Shown piece after piece: positions 26,195 through 35,728 of a DNA stretch of 64,000 nt; the stretch's first letter is position 1; every line of letters starts with the position of its first letter. This DNA is from EB88 sp965199135 (GTDB lineage: Bacteria > Acidobacteriota > Terriglobia > Terriglobales > Acidobacteriaceae), in assembly GCA_965199135.1 (NCBI GenBank), contig OZ240685.1, positions 2,108,001 to 2,172,000 of the forward strand. The letters run 5' to 3'. The notes below the pieces were generated by a model. That model was not told where the DNA came from and did no database searches. It was given only the letters and a program-made list of their open reading frames with translations. Made by a program: the position numbers and the translations under genes.

Positions 26195-27052
26195 ATGGAT
26201 GCGGTACAGATTAACTTCTTGGACTCGGACGCTGACGGCATACGGCGCATCAGGACTGCTAACTGGTCTGGGGCATGCTTTATCATCCCCCGTAAACGCG
26301 TCTCAAGCTCGCAAATACCCGAAGAACTTTTGCATCCGGGGGTATATGTACTAGCCGGACCCTATGAAGTCGATGGGAGCCATCAGCCTCCGCGGCTTGT
26401 GTCAAAGCTCTACATAGGTCAAAGCGATTCGCTCGACGAGAGGCTGAGGCAGCATTGTAAAAGCAAGGAGTTCTGGTCTACGGCCTTTGCTTTTCTCCGT
26501 GTACAAGATGACCTTCATGCAGGTGAAGTAGCTCATCTCGAAGCGATCCTCATCGCTCAAGCGAAGAGAGCACCAAACCGGATTGAGAACGTATTGCTTC
26601 CTCAACCTTCTACGAGGCCCGAAGATGCCGCAAGTATGGAGACCTTCGCCTCGCACATAGGTTCCTTAATGAAGATTCTAGGCCATGACTATTTTGACAG
26701 GCAGGACGTTCTTGTGACCTCCGTGAAGCCGCATGCCAAGGATCCTTCAACAGAAAGACAGCCAACAGCTGACAGAAAATTTCTCTCTCTCATGGAGTAT
26801 TTCAAGCAGCTCTGTTTAGCTTTTCCGGATACTGAGTTCTACTCGACCCAGACTCCTGACTGGCGCGCGAAAGTCGTCCATAACGGGCATTTCCGGGTCT
26901 TCGCGCGCGTCGTTCTGCAACGTCACGGACTGAAAGTGATCTTCCCGATAGACTCGAGTACGCTCTTCCTCGCCGATCACGAGGATTTTGGTCCCGCTTT
27001 GTCGGATCAACTATCTCAGGCGCATGACGTTGCAATGCAGAAGTTAGCCTGA
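26195..27052 (+). CDS. GIY-YIG nuclease family protein
   Basis: A 285-residue protein with an internal GIY-YIG domain (about residues 45-130): GVYVLAGP, KLYIGQSDSL, DERLRQH with the catalytic Arg, Glu in VAHLEAILI and Asn in NRIENVL. The C-terminal half (about 190-285) is a separate domain I do not recognise. GIY-YIG domains cut DNA in repair, restriction or homing. The gene and its leader are visibly richer in A/T and in rarer codons (AGA, TTA, ATA) than all neighbours, which suggests recent transfer. No partner methylase or intron is adjacent, so its role is open. Confidence 0.78.
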   Translation: MDAVQINFLDSDADGIRRIRTANWSGACFIIPRKRVSSSQIPEELLHPGVYVLAGPYEVDGSHQPPRLVSKLYIGQSDSLDERLRQHCKSKEFWSTAFAFLRVQDDLHAGEVAHLEAILIAQAKRAPNRIENVLLPQPSTRPEDAASMETFASHIGSLMKILGHDYFDRQDVLVTSVKPHAKDPSTERQPTADRKFLSLMEYFKQLCLAFPDTEFYSTQTPDWRAKVVHNGHFRVFARVVLQRHGLKVIFPIDSSTLFLADHEDFGPALSDQLSQAHDVAMQKLA

Positions 27053-27073
27053 CGTCGCAAGAGTCCTCGGATT

Positions 27074-29479
27074 TTATGCGTCAGGCTGCTTGTACGCCTG
27101 CTTCAAGTACAGCCGCGCCTCGTTGAGGGCGCCCTGCGTGTTGTCATTCGTCTGCACGGCCTGCCGGTACTCATTGACCGCGCGATCCCGCTGGCCGGTG
27201 ACGTCGAAGATCTTGCCCAGCGCGATATGACTCCACACCTGCGTCCAACCCGGCTCGCCGTCGCCGCGCAGTGCATCGCGGTATGAGTTCGCCGCGGCCT
27301 GGTAATTTTTCTGGGTGAACAGGAGCTCGGCGATACGGTAGTTCGCGAGCGAACTCGAAGGGTTCGCCGCGAGCGCCTTCTGGTACTCGACCAGCGCTGC
27401 ACCCAGATCGCCCTCGCCGACCAGTTGCTGGCCGCGCAGGATCGCGATGCGTACCTGCATTTCGGGCGAGTTCTTCAGGATCCAGTTGTCGGGATCGATC
27501 TGGATGTGGCGTGGTGCGCCAAAGGTATCGACCACATACTGCGAGTTCGTGCCCTCCACATCGACGCGCTTGTTCTCGGTCTTGCCCTCGGTCTCGACCC
27601 GCAGGTCGACCGGCATGTTGAACAGGTCAAGATCCTGCTGCACCGAGCCGATGGTGCGGAACCCCTTGTCGTTCCCGAGCCGGTAGACCGCGTACTTGTC
27701 GACAAACTGCGGCGCGCCCGTGCCGTCGAGCCACTCCGAAAAGAAGGCCGTCAGCTGTTGCTGCGACTGCGCCTCGGCCAGCCTCTCGAACTGCGGCGTA
27801 GTGATGCCCTTGTCCGTGTACTGCGAGAGCGCCGCCCGTACGATCTTGAGGAAGCTGTCATCGCCCACCTCCCAGCGGAGCATGTGGAAGACCATCGCGC
27901 CCTTCTCGAGTGTCATCGACTGGAACTCGGGCGAAAAGACCTGGAGCCGCCCGGTGGTGGCGAGCGGAATGGTGTCGTAGGCGAGTGCGCCCGCCGACAC
28001 ATCGAGCACCGCCGACTGGAGCGCACTCTTCCCGTTCAGGTCTTCCACGTACAGCAGCTCGCCGTAGCGGGCCATTCCGTTCGTGATCCAGGTGTCGTTG
28101 AGCGTGGCAGGGCTGATCTCGGAGCCCCACCACTGGTGGGCCATGGTGTTCGCGAGCAGGCGGTAGTCCGACTTGTTGTTGAGCCGCGCGCCGGCGATGC
28201 CCGCGATCTCGGGCGCCCAGGCAGCGGGCACCGTGTCATCCGGCAGCTCGACCACATTCAGCCGGCTCGACTCGGCGAGACCGAAGGTGCTCGAGAAGAA
28301 CGCGAACTCGCGGTTGGCGGTGTCGGCGTAGGCCGCTGCCGAGGCCTTGTGGGCGTCGGTTGTGTACACGCGGATGTTGGGGGACCCTGACTCGGTCACA
28401 GGCGGCAGGAACTTGCCGATGATGAGCGTGCCGGGAAACCCGGCCTTGGACCAGTTGAAGTCAAACTCCTGGCCGCCGGGCAGGGCGAGCGCCGTGTTCA
28501 CCCCTGTTTGAGGAACGGCCGGGGCGACGTCGGTCCTGGCGACCGCCGCGGCGCGCGCCGCGGCCCGACGCTGTGCCGGGGTCATGGCTGTTTTGCTCCC
28601 GGCTGCCGTGCTTCTGGCCGTCGCGGTCCGGGGCGGCACGGTCTTGGCTGCCGTGCTCGCGGTCTTCCGTGCGGGCGCGGGCTGCCCGTTGACCGGGGGC
28701 CGGTCCGCATCCTCATCGTCGGTCGGCACGCTGATGCCAGCCTTGCGGCGTGCTTCGCTTGCCGTAGTGGGCGCCTGGCCGGCGGCATCGCCGCGGCGGG
28801 AGAGCGTGGGCTCCCCGGGCCCGGCCTGTCCCGCGGGGGCAGCTGCCTCGCGGTGTGCCTGCTCGGTGCTGACCGTCGTTGCCGCCGGGCCATTGCCGTG
28901 GGTCTCCCCCGAGCCGATCACGGTGTAACCGGCAGGGACGAACACATGCATCTCGGCAGTGAAGCGATCCGTGGTGTAGCCGACCATCGGGAACCAACGA
29001 CCGGCGTAGAGCAGGTACGAGATGGGGCTGGTCGCTGCGCCGGAAGCATCGGGCGTCCCATCCGAGATCGAGGCAAGCTTGAGCCCCTCGACCGGTCCAC
29101 CGTCCGCACCGGTCAGCGCGCCGTTGTACGAGAAAGTCCACGTGTAGCTCTGCCCGGCCACCAGCGGCTGTGCCGGGGTGACCCGCACCGTCGCATTCGC
29201 TCCTCGTTCGCCGTTGAGCGCTGCACCCGAGCCGTCGAGCACCTGCGTCACCTGCAGTGCGCCATGAAGCTCAAAGACCGCCGCATCGCCCGCCTGGTTC
29301 GCGGTGAAAGTCACGCGCGCCTGGGCGGTCAGCTTGTGGCTGGACGGGTCGACCTGGGCGTTGATGACGTAGGCCGTCACTGCAATCGGCGGCTTGACCT
29401 CAGTCGGGGGCATCGCGGCAGGCAGGGCGCCGGGCAGCAGGAGCAGCAGTGCAGTTGTAGACGCGGCAAAATGCTTCAT
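27074..29479 (-). CDS. M1 peptidase-like protein with degenerate zinc site and TPR tail
   Basis: An 801-residue exported protein (signal peptide about residues 1-22). The fold follows M1 aminopeptidases: an N-terminal beta domain, a catalytic-like domain containing AHQWWG (447-452) and DTWITNGMARY (462-472), then TPR-like repeats (about 690-795). The catalytic residues are missing. The HExxH position reads N444-T-M-A-H448, so the first zinc His and the catalytic Glu are lost, and the third ligand Glu is Asn467. No GAMEN motif is present. An Ala/Arg/Thr-rich disordered insert fills about 205-325. The start codon overlaps the lpxB stop (ATGA). A scaffolding or binding role is inferred. Confidence 0.85.
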   Translation of the reverse strand: MKHFAASTTALLLLLPGALPAAMPPTEVKPPIAVTAYVINAQVDPSSHKLTAQARVTFTANQAGDAAVFELHGALQVTQVLDGSGAALNGERGANATVRVTPAQPLVAGQSYTWTFSYNGALTGADGGPVEGLKLASISDGTPDASGAATSPISYLLYAGRWFPMVGYTTDRFTAEMHVFVPAGYTVIGSGETHGNGPAATTVSTEQAHREAAAPAGQAGPGEPTLSRRGDAAGQAPTTASEARRKAGISVPTDDEDADRPPVNGQPAPARKTASTAAKTVPPRTATARSTAAGSKTAMTPAQRRAAARAAAVARTDVAPAVPQTGVNTALALPGGQEFDFNWSKAGFPGTLIIGKFLPPVTESGSPNIRVYTTDAHKASAAAYADTANREFAFFSSTFGLAESSRLNVVELPDDTVPAAWAPEIAGIAGARLNNKSDYRLLANTMAHQWWGSEISPATLNDTWITNGMARYGELLYVEDLNGKSALQSAVLDVSAGALAYDTIPLATTGRLQVFSPEFQSMTLEKGAMVFHMLRWEVGDDSFLKIVRAALSQYTDKGITTPQFERLAEAQSQQQLTAFFSEWLDGTGAPQFVDKYAVYRLGNDKGFRTIGSVQQDLDLFNMPVDLRVETEGKTENKRVDVEGTNSQYVVDTFGAPRHIQIDPDNWILKNSPEMQVRIAILRGQQLVGEGDLGAALVEYQKALAANPSSSLANYRIAELLFTQKNYQAAANSYRDALRGDGEPGWTQVWSHIALGKIFDVTGQRDRAVNEYRQAVQTNDNTQGALNEARLYLKQAYKQPDA

Positions 29480-30708
29480 TGGGCAAGACTCAGGGTGTTC
29501 CGTTGTGAAGTGGCCAGTATAGACACGGGAAGCAGGGAAAGGACGTGCTGCGCAACGCTCTTGATCGCACCGGCTTCACTTGCGGAAGCTGTGGGCGCAA
29601 GGGAGTGACGGATGGCCGCAAGCGATTGCTGCATCTGGAGGCGTTCGGGTGTTTCCCCGATCAACGGGAGAAGTTCCTCGAGGATGCGCTCCGGGGTGAA
29701 CTCGTCCTGGATCAGCTCGGGCACCACACGGGCGCCGGCGATCAGGTTCGCCATCGCAACATGCGGCACCCGTACCACGCGCTTCGCCACAGCGTACGAC
29801 AGGCCGGAGAGCCGGTAAACCACCACAAAGGGGTTGCCAAGCAGCGCCGCCTCGACCGTCGCGGTGCCGCTTGCGACGATGCTGGCCCGGGCATGGAAGA
29901 GCGTGGCCCGGGCGTCGCGCACAGGCGTGACCCGGGCAGCGGAGCCCGTGGCGAGGCTCGTGGCGAGGCTCTTGACGAGGCTCGTGGCGGCGGCAATCTG
30001 GGCCGTGTTGAGCGTCGGCGCAAGGGGCAGGACGAACTCCAGTCCCGGCGAGGGGAGAGCGGCCTGCAGCTTCATCGCAGCCTCGAGCATGGTCGGCAGG
30101 TTGAGGGTGATCTCCCGGGGTCGGCTGCCGGGTAAGAGCCCGATCCAGTGTTTCGCCGGGTCCAGCGCATGCTCTGCGGCGAAGCTCTCACGCGTGACTG
30201 TGGGCAGCGGCAGCTCGGCAAGCGGATGCCCGACAAAGGTCGCCTCGACCCCGCGCTCGCGGTACCAGGGCTCCTCGAAAGGAAAGATCACGAGCATGCG
30301 ATCGACGTTCCGCTGAATCTGCGGCAAACGGTGCTTCTTCCAGGCCCAGACCTGCGGGCTCACAAAGAAGATCACGGGGATTGCCAGCGTTTTGCAGCGC
30401 CGTGCCAGGCCAAGGTTCACGTCCGGAAAGTCGATCAGCACGGCGACATCCGGCTTCTCGGTCGCAAGGGAGCGGCGCAGCCGGCGGTACTCGCGGTAGA
30501 TCCGCGGAATATGGCGAACGATCTCGGTGATGCCCATGACCGCGACATCTTCTGCACGGACGATGCGCCGGAACCCGGCTGCTTCCATCCGTGTGCCGCC
30601 CAGGCCGAAGAACTCGGCCGCAGGAAGCTCCTGTCGCAGGGCCGCAATCAGCTCCACTGCATACTGCTCGCCACTCGCCTCACCTGCCGACAGGAAGATG
30701 CGCGCCAT
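29476..30708 (-). CDS. lpxB: Lipid-A-disaccharide synthase
   Basis: A GT19 glycosyltransferase that joins UDP-diacylglucosamine and lipid X to form the lipid A disaccharide on the inner face of the inner membrane. Characteristic motifs are SAGEASGE (residues 7-14), DFPDVNLGLA, SPQVWAWKKHR, FVGHPLAE, LLPGSRPREI and ASGTATVEAALLGNP. An in-frame 12-bp repeat encodes a small SLAT/SLVK insert near residue 245. It begins five bases after the ABC transporter stop and overlaps the next gene by four bases, so the three form one operon. Confidence 0.95.
   Translation of the reverse strand: MARIFLSAGEASGEQYAVELIAALRQELPAAEFFGLGGTRMEAAGFRRIVRAEDVAVMGITEIVRHIPRIYREYRRLRRSLATEKPDVAVLIDFPDVNLGLARRCKTLAIPVIFFVSPQVWAWKKHRLPQIQRNVDRMLVIFPFEEPWYRERGVEATFVGHPLAELPLPTVTRESFAAEHALDPAKHWIGLLPGSRPREITLNLPTMLEAAMKLQAALPSPGLEFVLPLAPTLNTAQIAAATSLVKSLATSLATGSAARVTPVRDARATLFHARASIVASGTATVEAALLGNPFVVVYRLSGLSYAVAKRVVRVPHVAMANLIAGARVVPELIQDEFTPERILEELLPLIGETPERLQMQQSLAAIRHSLAPTASASEAGAIKSVAQHVLSLLPVSILATSQRNTLSLAQ
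29948..29989 (-). repeat. 12-bp tandem repeat inside lpxB
   Basis: About 3.5 copies of a 12-bp unit (plus-strand form GTGGCGAGGCTC; one copy starts TTGACG). It keeps the frame and encodes repeated Ser-Leu-(Ala/Val)-(Thr/Lys) in a loop of LpxB. Confidence 0.75.
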
Positions 30709-30713
30709 CGCCG

Positions 30714-32693
30714 CTAATCCGTTCCCATCGCAAGTGCGCCGGTATTTTCAACCGGCGGTCGAAAGGCTTCGTTCGGCGTGGCTGTCTCCTGGTCGCGATA
30801 CTGCAACTGGTAGAGCTTCCAGTAGAGCCCGCGCTGCGTGAGCAGCTGCTGGTGCGGACCCTGCTCGCGCAGCTGGCCCTTGTGCATCACGAGGATCACA
30901 TCGGCACGCTGCACGGTCGACAGCCGATGCGCGATCAGAACAGAGGTCCGGCCCGCCACCATGCGTTCGAGCGCCGAGCGCACCCGCAGTTCGGTATCTG
31001 TGTCGACCGACGAGGTCGCCTCGTCCAGGATCAGCACCGCGGGGTCATGGGCCAGGGCGCGGGCAAAGTTGATCAGCTGCTTCTGCCCGGTCGAGAGACC
31101 TGCGCCACGTTCCCGCAGAAGCTCCTGGAACCCGGCTGGCTGTGCATCGATGAAGTCGAGCAGGTTGACCTCTTCCGCTGCCTGCCGCACCCGCTCTTCC
31201 GTGATCGGCGAGCCCATCCTGATGTTCGCCTCGATCGTGCCCGAAAACAGGAACGGATCCTGCAGCACCACGCCGAAGCGTGAGCGCAGGGCGCGGAGGT
31301 CCTGCGCGCGCACATCCACGCCATCGATCAGCACCGCGCCATGCTGCACATCGTAGAAGCGCATCATCAGGCTGATGATCGTGGTCTTGCCCGCGCCGGT
31401 GTGGCCGACGATCGCTGCGGTCTCACCCCGCCCGACCTGGAACGACACGCCCCGCAGGATCCACTCGATGTCCCGCATCGCGGCAAGCGCAGCGGGGCCA
31501 TTTTCGCTCGCGAGTCGCTGCTGCTCCGGGGTCAGCTTCTGGTAGGTAAACCAGACATCGCGAAACTCGATCGTGCCGGCGAGGGCGCCGCGCAGCTCCG
31601 GGACCCGAAGCCCGGTCGCAGGCGAGCTGATCTCGGGTGTGGAGTCGAGCAGCTTGAAGACCCGCTCACTTGCGGCCATGGCGGCCTGCAGGATGTTGTA
31701 CTTTTCGCTGAGATCCTGGATCGGGCGAAAGAAGCGCTGCGAGTACTGGATAAAGGCGGCGAGCACCCCGACCGTGACAGTGCCGCGCAGCACGCCGCCG
31801 CCGCCGATCCAGATCACGAGGGCAATCGCAATGGTGCTGAGCAGCTCAACGCCGGGGTAGTAGAGCGCGTAGGCCAGGATCGAGTCCTTGAACGCGACCA
31901 TGTGGACCTTGTTGATGCGCTCGAAGTCGTCGTATGCGCGCGGCTGCCGGTTGAAGAGCTGCACGAGCGACATGCCCGTGATGTGCTCCTGGGTGTACGC
32001 GTTGATGCGCGCGACCGCCGCGCGAATGCGGCGGTACGACTCGCGGACATACTTGCGGAAGATGCGTGTGATCACGAGGATCAGCGGCAGCACCGCAAAG
32101 GTCAGAAGCGCCAGCCACCAGCTCATCGAGAGCATCACGGCAACGATGCCGATCAAAACGAATACGTCTTCGAAAATGGCGAAGATGCCCGAGGTGAAGA
32201 GCTCATTCAGGGCATCGACGTCGCTCGTCAGCCGGGTGACCAGCCGCCCTACCGGGTTCTTGTCGAAGAAGCCGATATGCATGCGCTGCATATGCGAGAA
32301 GATCTCGCGACGCATGTCGAACATGACCTTCTGCCCCATCCACTGCAGGATGTAGGTCTGCGCGAACTCAAGCAGGTAGCCGAGCAGGAGCGAGCCGAAG
32401 TAGAGCCCGGCAAGCTCGGAGACGCCGCGGTAGGGGTCAGCGCTCAGGTAGCGCGAGAGAAACGAGTGCTTAGTCGCCTGCTTCTGCGGCAGGAGGTACA
32501 GGTCGAGCGCCACCTTGAACAGGTAGGGACCGAGCACGTCGACGCCAGCCTTGATCAGGATCGCGACCAGCGACCCGGCGGCTACAGCCTTGTAGGGCCG
32601 CAGGTAGCCGAGCAGCCTCCCCATCAGGCGCCCGTCGTACGCTTTTCCGACGACATCATCGTCTTGCTGCTGCTGTTGCGCCGCCTCTGCCAT
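30714..32693 (-). CDS. MsbA-like ABC exporter (fused membrane and ATPase domains)
   Basis: A 659-residue half-transporter. Six membrane helices (about residues 35-345) precede an ATPase domain. Walker A is GHTGAGKTT, the Q-loop region is GVVLQDPFLFSG, the signature is LSTGQ, Walker B is VLILDEATSSVD, and the H-loop is IAHRLSTV. A Gln/Asp-rich cytoplasmic N-terminus opens the protein. It lies five bases upstream of lpxB, so lipid A or another lipid is a reasonable substrate, but this family also includes multidrug exporters. It is transcribed divergently from hemW. Confidence 0.87.
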   Translation of the reverse strand: MAEAAQQQQQDDDVVGKAYDGRLMGRLLGYLRPYKAVAAGSLVAILIKAGVDVLGPYLFKVALDLYLLPQKQATKHSFLSRYLSADPYRGVSELAGLYFGSLLLGYLLEFAQTYILQWMGQKVMFDMRREIFSHMQRMHIGFFDKNPVGRLVTRLTSDVDALNELFTSGIFAIFEDVFVLIGIVAVMLSMSWWLALLTFAVLPLILVITRIFRKYVRESYRRIRAAVARINAYTQEHITGMSLVQLFNRQPRAYDDFERINKVHMVAFKDSILAYALYYPGVELLSTIAIALVIWIGGGGVLRGTVTVGVLAAFIQYSQRFFRPIQDLSEKYNILQAAMAASERVFKLLDSTPEISSPATGLRVPELRGALAGTIEFRDVWFTYQKLTPEQQRLASENGPAALAAMRDIEWILRGVSFQVGRGETAAIVGHTGAGKTTIISLMMRFYDVQHGAVLIDGVDVRAQDLRALRSRFGVVLQDPFLFSGTIEANIRMGSPITEERVRQAAEEVNLLDFIDAQPAGFQELLRERGAGLSTGQKQLINFARALAHDPAVLILDEATSSVDTDTELRVRSALERMVAGRTSVLIAHRLSTVQRADVILVMHKGQLREQGPHQQLLTQRGLYWKLYQLQYRDQETATPNEAFRPPVENTGALAMGTD

Positions 32694-32767
32694 GGACGTA
32701 ACCCATTCTATCGGCCCGGCGCGGCCGAGTCTTCGGGTGGGCGAAAATAGGGAAGGGAGGGCGGTTC

Positions 32768-34009
32768 ATGCAGGGATCGGAACAAGCATCGTCTCTGTCC
32801 GGGCAGAGGCCGGTCGGCCTCTACGTGGCTGTGCCGTTCTGCCGGGCCAAGTGCACCTTCTGCAATTTCGCTTCGGGCGTGTACCCGGTCTCGGCGATGC
32901 CGGGCTACGTCGCCGCGCTTGTGGCGCAGCTCCGTGCTGCACGTGTGTGGGCCGGGATTCGCGGACTGTCACTGCCGGAGCGCGTCGACACGATCTACCT
33001 CGGCGGCGGAACGCCCTCGCTCCTCCCGCCAGCGCTCCTCGCCGAGCTGTTTGCCGCCATCCGCGGGGAGTTTCTGGTGGACCACGACGCCGAGATCACG
33101 CTGGAAGCCGCGCCCCTCCAGCTTGAGGGGCCGACGCTGGATGCTGCACTGCTGGCCGGGGTGAACCGGGTGTCGTTCGGGGTGCAGTCGTTTGTGGAGG
33201 CGGAGGCGCGTGCGACCGCCCGCACCCACTCGGGCGACGAGGCACTGAGCGAGATCGCGCGGGTGCGCCGGCGCGGCGTCACGCATGTGTCGGCGGACCT
33301 GATCGCTGGGCTGCCTGGACAGACCGGCGCGAGCTGGCGGCACTCGATCGAGACGCTGGCCGGCTCGGCTGTCGATCATGCGTCGGTGTACATGTTCGAG
33401 CTCGACGAGGACTCGCGGCTGGGTGCCGAGGCGCTGCGGGGCGGCCTCCGTTTTGGCGCGGCGCTGCTGCCGAAAGAAGATACGGTTGCGGACTGGTACG
33501 AGGGGGCATGCGAGGCGCTTGGGCGGGCCGGGCTTGGGCAGTACGAGATCTCGAACTTCGCCCGGCCGGGCGGATGCTCCCGCCACAACGAACGCTACTG
33601 GCGGCGCGAGCCATACCTGGGGATCGGGGTTGACGCCCACTCCATGCTCGAAGGCGAGTCCGGGCAGGCAGCCGCGCGGTTTGCTGTCGGTGAGGCGCTG
33701 GACGCGTTTCTCGCCGGTGGACGCTGGGAGGAACCGGAACGGCTGACCCAGGAGGCAGAGCTCGAGGAGAGCTGGTTCCTGGGGCTGCGGCGCAATGCCG
33801 GCGTGTCGCTCCCTGAGCTCACCGGGCGCTTTGGCGCCGCAGCGGTCGACCGGTACCGCCCTGCGCTCGAAGAACTCGTCGCAGATGCGCTGCTCGAGGA
33901 GCAGCAAGGCGACCGAGTGGCCCTGACCACCCGCGGACGACTGCTCTCGAACGATGTGTTCGCTGCGATCCTGGACCGGGAAGCGCCGGCGACGCCCCGA
34001 AAGCTCTGA
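32768..34009 (+). CDS. hemW: Radical SAM heme chaperone HemW (coproporphyrinogen oxidase-like)
   Basis: A 413-residue cytoplasmic radical SAM protein. The [4Fe-4S] cluster motif CRAKCTFC gives Cys25, Cys29 and Cys32. IYLGGGTPSLL, VNRVSFGVQS and DLIAGLPGQT are typical, and QYEISNFARPG with HNERYW marks the HemW/HemN C-terminal region. HemW proteins carry heme to apo-haemoproteins. True HemN enzymes have a fourth cysteine after the motif; here Asn-Phe follows it, which favours HemW. GGAGGG precedes the ATG. Confidence 0.9.
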   Translation: MQGSEQASSLSGQRPVGLYVAVPFCRAKCTFCNFASGVYPVSAMPGYVAALVAQLRAARVWAGIRGLSLPERVDTIYLGGGTPSLLPPALLAELFAAIRGEFLVDHDAEITLEAAPLQLEGPTLDAALLAGVNRVSFGVQSFVEAEARATARTHSGDEALSEIARVRRRGVTHVSADLIAGLPGQTGASWRHSIETLAGSAVDHASVYMFELDEDSRLGAEALRGGLRFGAALLPKEDTVADWYEGACEALGRAGLGQYEISNFARPGGCSRHNERYWRREPYLGIGVDAHSMLEGESGQAAARFAVGEALDAFLAGGRWEEPERLTQEAELEESWFLGLRRNAGVSLPELTGRFGAAAVDRYRPALEELVADALLEEQQGDRVALTTRGRLLSNDVFAAILDREAPATPRKL

Positions 34010-34020
34010 TGCCGACCCGA

Positions 34021-34062
34021 CGTCATCCAGACCGAGTGCCTCGTCATCCAGACTGAGTGCCA
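34021..34062. repeat. 21-bp tandem direct repeat
   Basis: Two adjacent near-identical copies of CGTCATCCAGACCGAGTGCC (the second has T for C at one position) immediately after hemW. They are non-coding. Confidence 0.8.
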
Positions 34063-34115
34063 GCCGGGGAGACACGATGGGGACGGGAAACGCGGGAACC
34101 GTTCCTGACGCCCGG

Positions 34116-34151
34116 CCCTTTCCATAGATCGCTTCCCCCCTTTCCATAGAT
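34116..34151. repeat. Direct repeat CCCTTTCCATAGAT upstream of ltaE
   Basis: Two copies of CCTTTCCATAGAT about 21 bases apart, centred near 34123 and 34145, the second just before the threonine aldolase start. They could be regulator half-sites or a small duplication. Confidence 0.65.
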
Positions 34152-34164
34152 AATGAGGGGAACC

Positions 34165-35259
<1,095 letters not shown>

Positions 35260-35327
35260 CCGCGTCCGTGCGAGGCTCTCCCGGCGGAAGGGCCTCGCAT
35301 CCTACCTCTGGAACAAGGGAGGTACTG

Positions 35328-35589
35328 ATGGCAGTACGGACGCTGGAGATCCAGAAGAAGGGTGAGGGCTACGTCATCCTGGAGCAGCGCGGCTCCGAAC
35401 TACCGCAAGGACAGCGCGACCTACGAGTCGCCAAGCCGCGAGGACGCCGCAAACTGGCTGCGCCGACAGGGTGGCTCGCCGGACCTGGTAGACCAGGCAC
35501 TGGAAGACGCGGAATCGACCAAGCAGGTGTTTTTGGAGATGGTCGGGAACTACGATGAGTCCGAGGGCTTCCCGAAGCGCGACAGCTAA
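35328..35589 (+). pseudogene. Small conserved-looking gene with a +1 frameshift
   Basis: A very strong ribosome-binding site (AAGGGAGG, 35315-35322) precedes ATG 35328. The first 23 codons read sensibly (MAVRTLEIQKKGEGYVILEQ), but that frame then turns into Arg/Gly-rich nonsense ending at 35558. The next frame from about 35398 gives a normal-looking hydrophilic sequence (NYRKDSATYESPSREDAANW and onward) ending at 35589. Skipping one base near 35394-35397 joins the two into about 86 residues. This is either a sequencing error or a real inactivating insertion; the product is unknown. Confidence 0.6.
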
Positions 35590-35728
35590 GCGCGTGGGGC
35601 TGGCTCCGTGGCAGCCGCAGGGCCCTCGCCTCGCTTGGGATAGAGGCATGAGCTGTGACGCTGCTGCATGGAACGCGAGCGACGGGAGTGCCCAGGTTGC
35701 TGAAAGCGAGAGGGGACGACGTTATACC

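Noticed and set aside
26195..27052. Homing endonuclease of a group I intron
   Set aside because: No intron core or interrupted host gene surrounds the GIY-YIG gene.
35328..35589. Programmed +1 frameshift
   Set aside because: No slippery codon run, stop codon or stimulatory structure at the junction; a simple indel is the simpler explanation.
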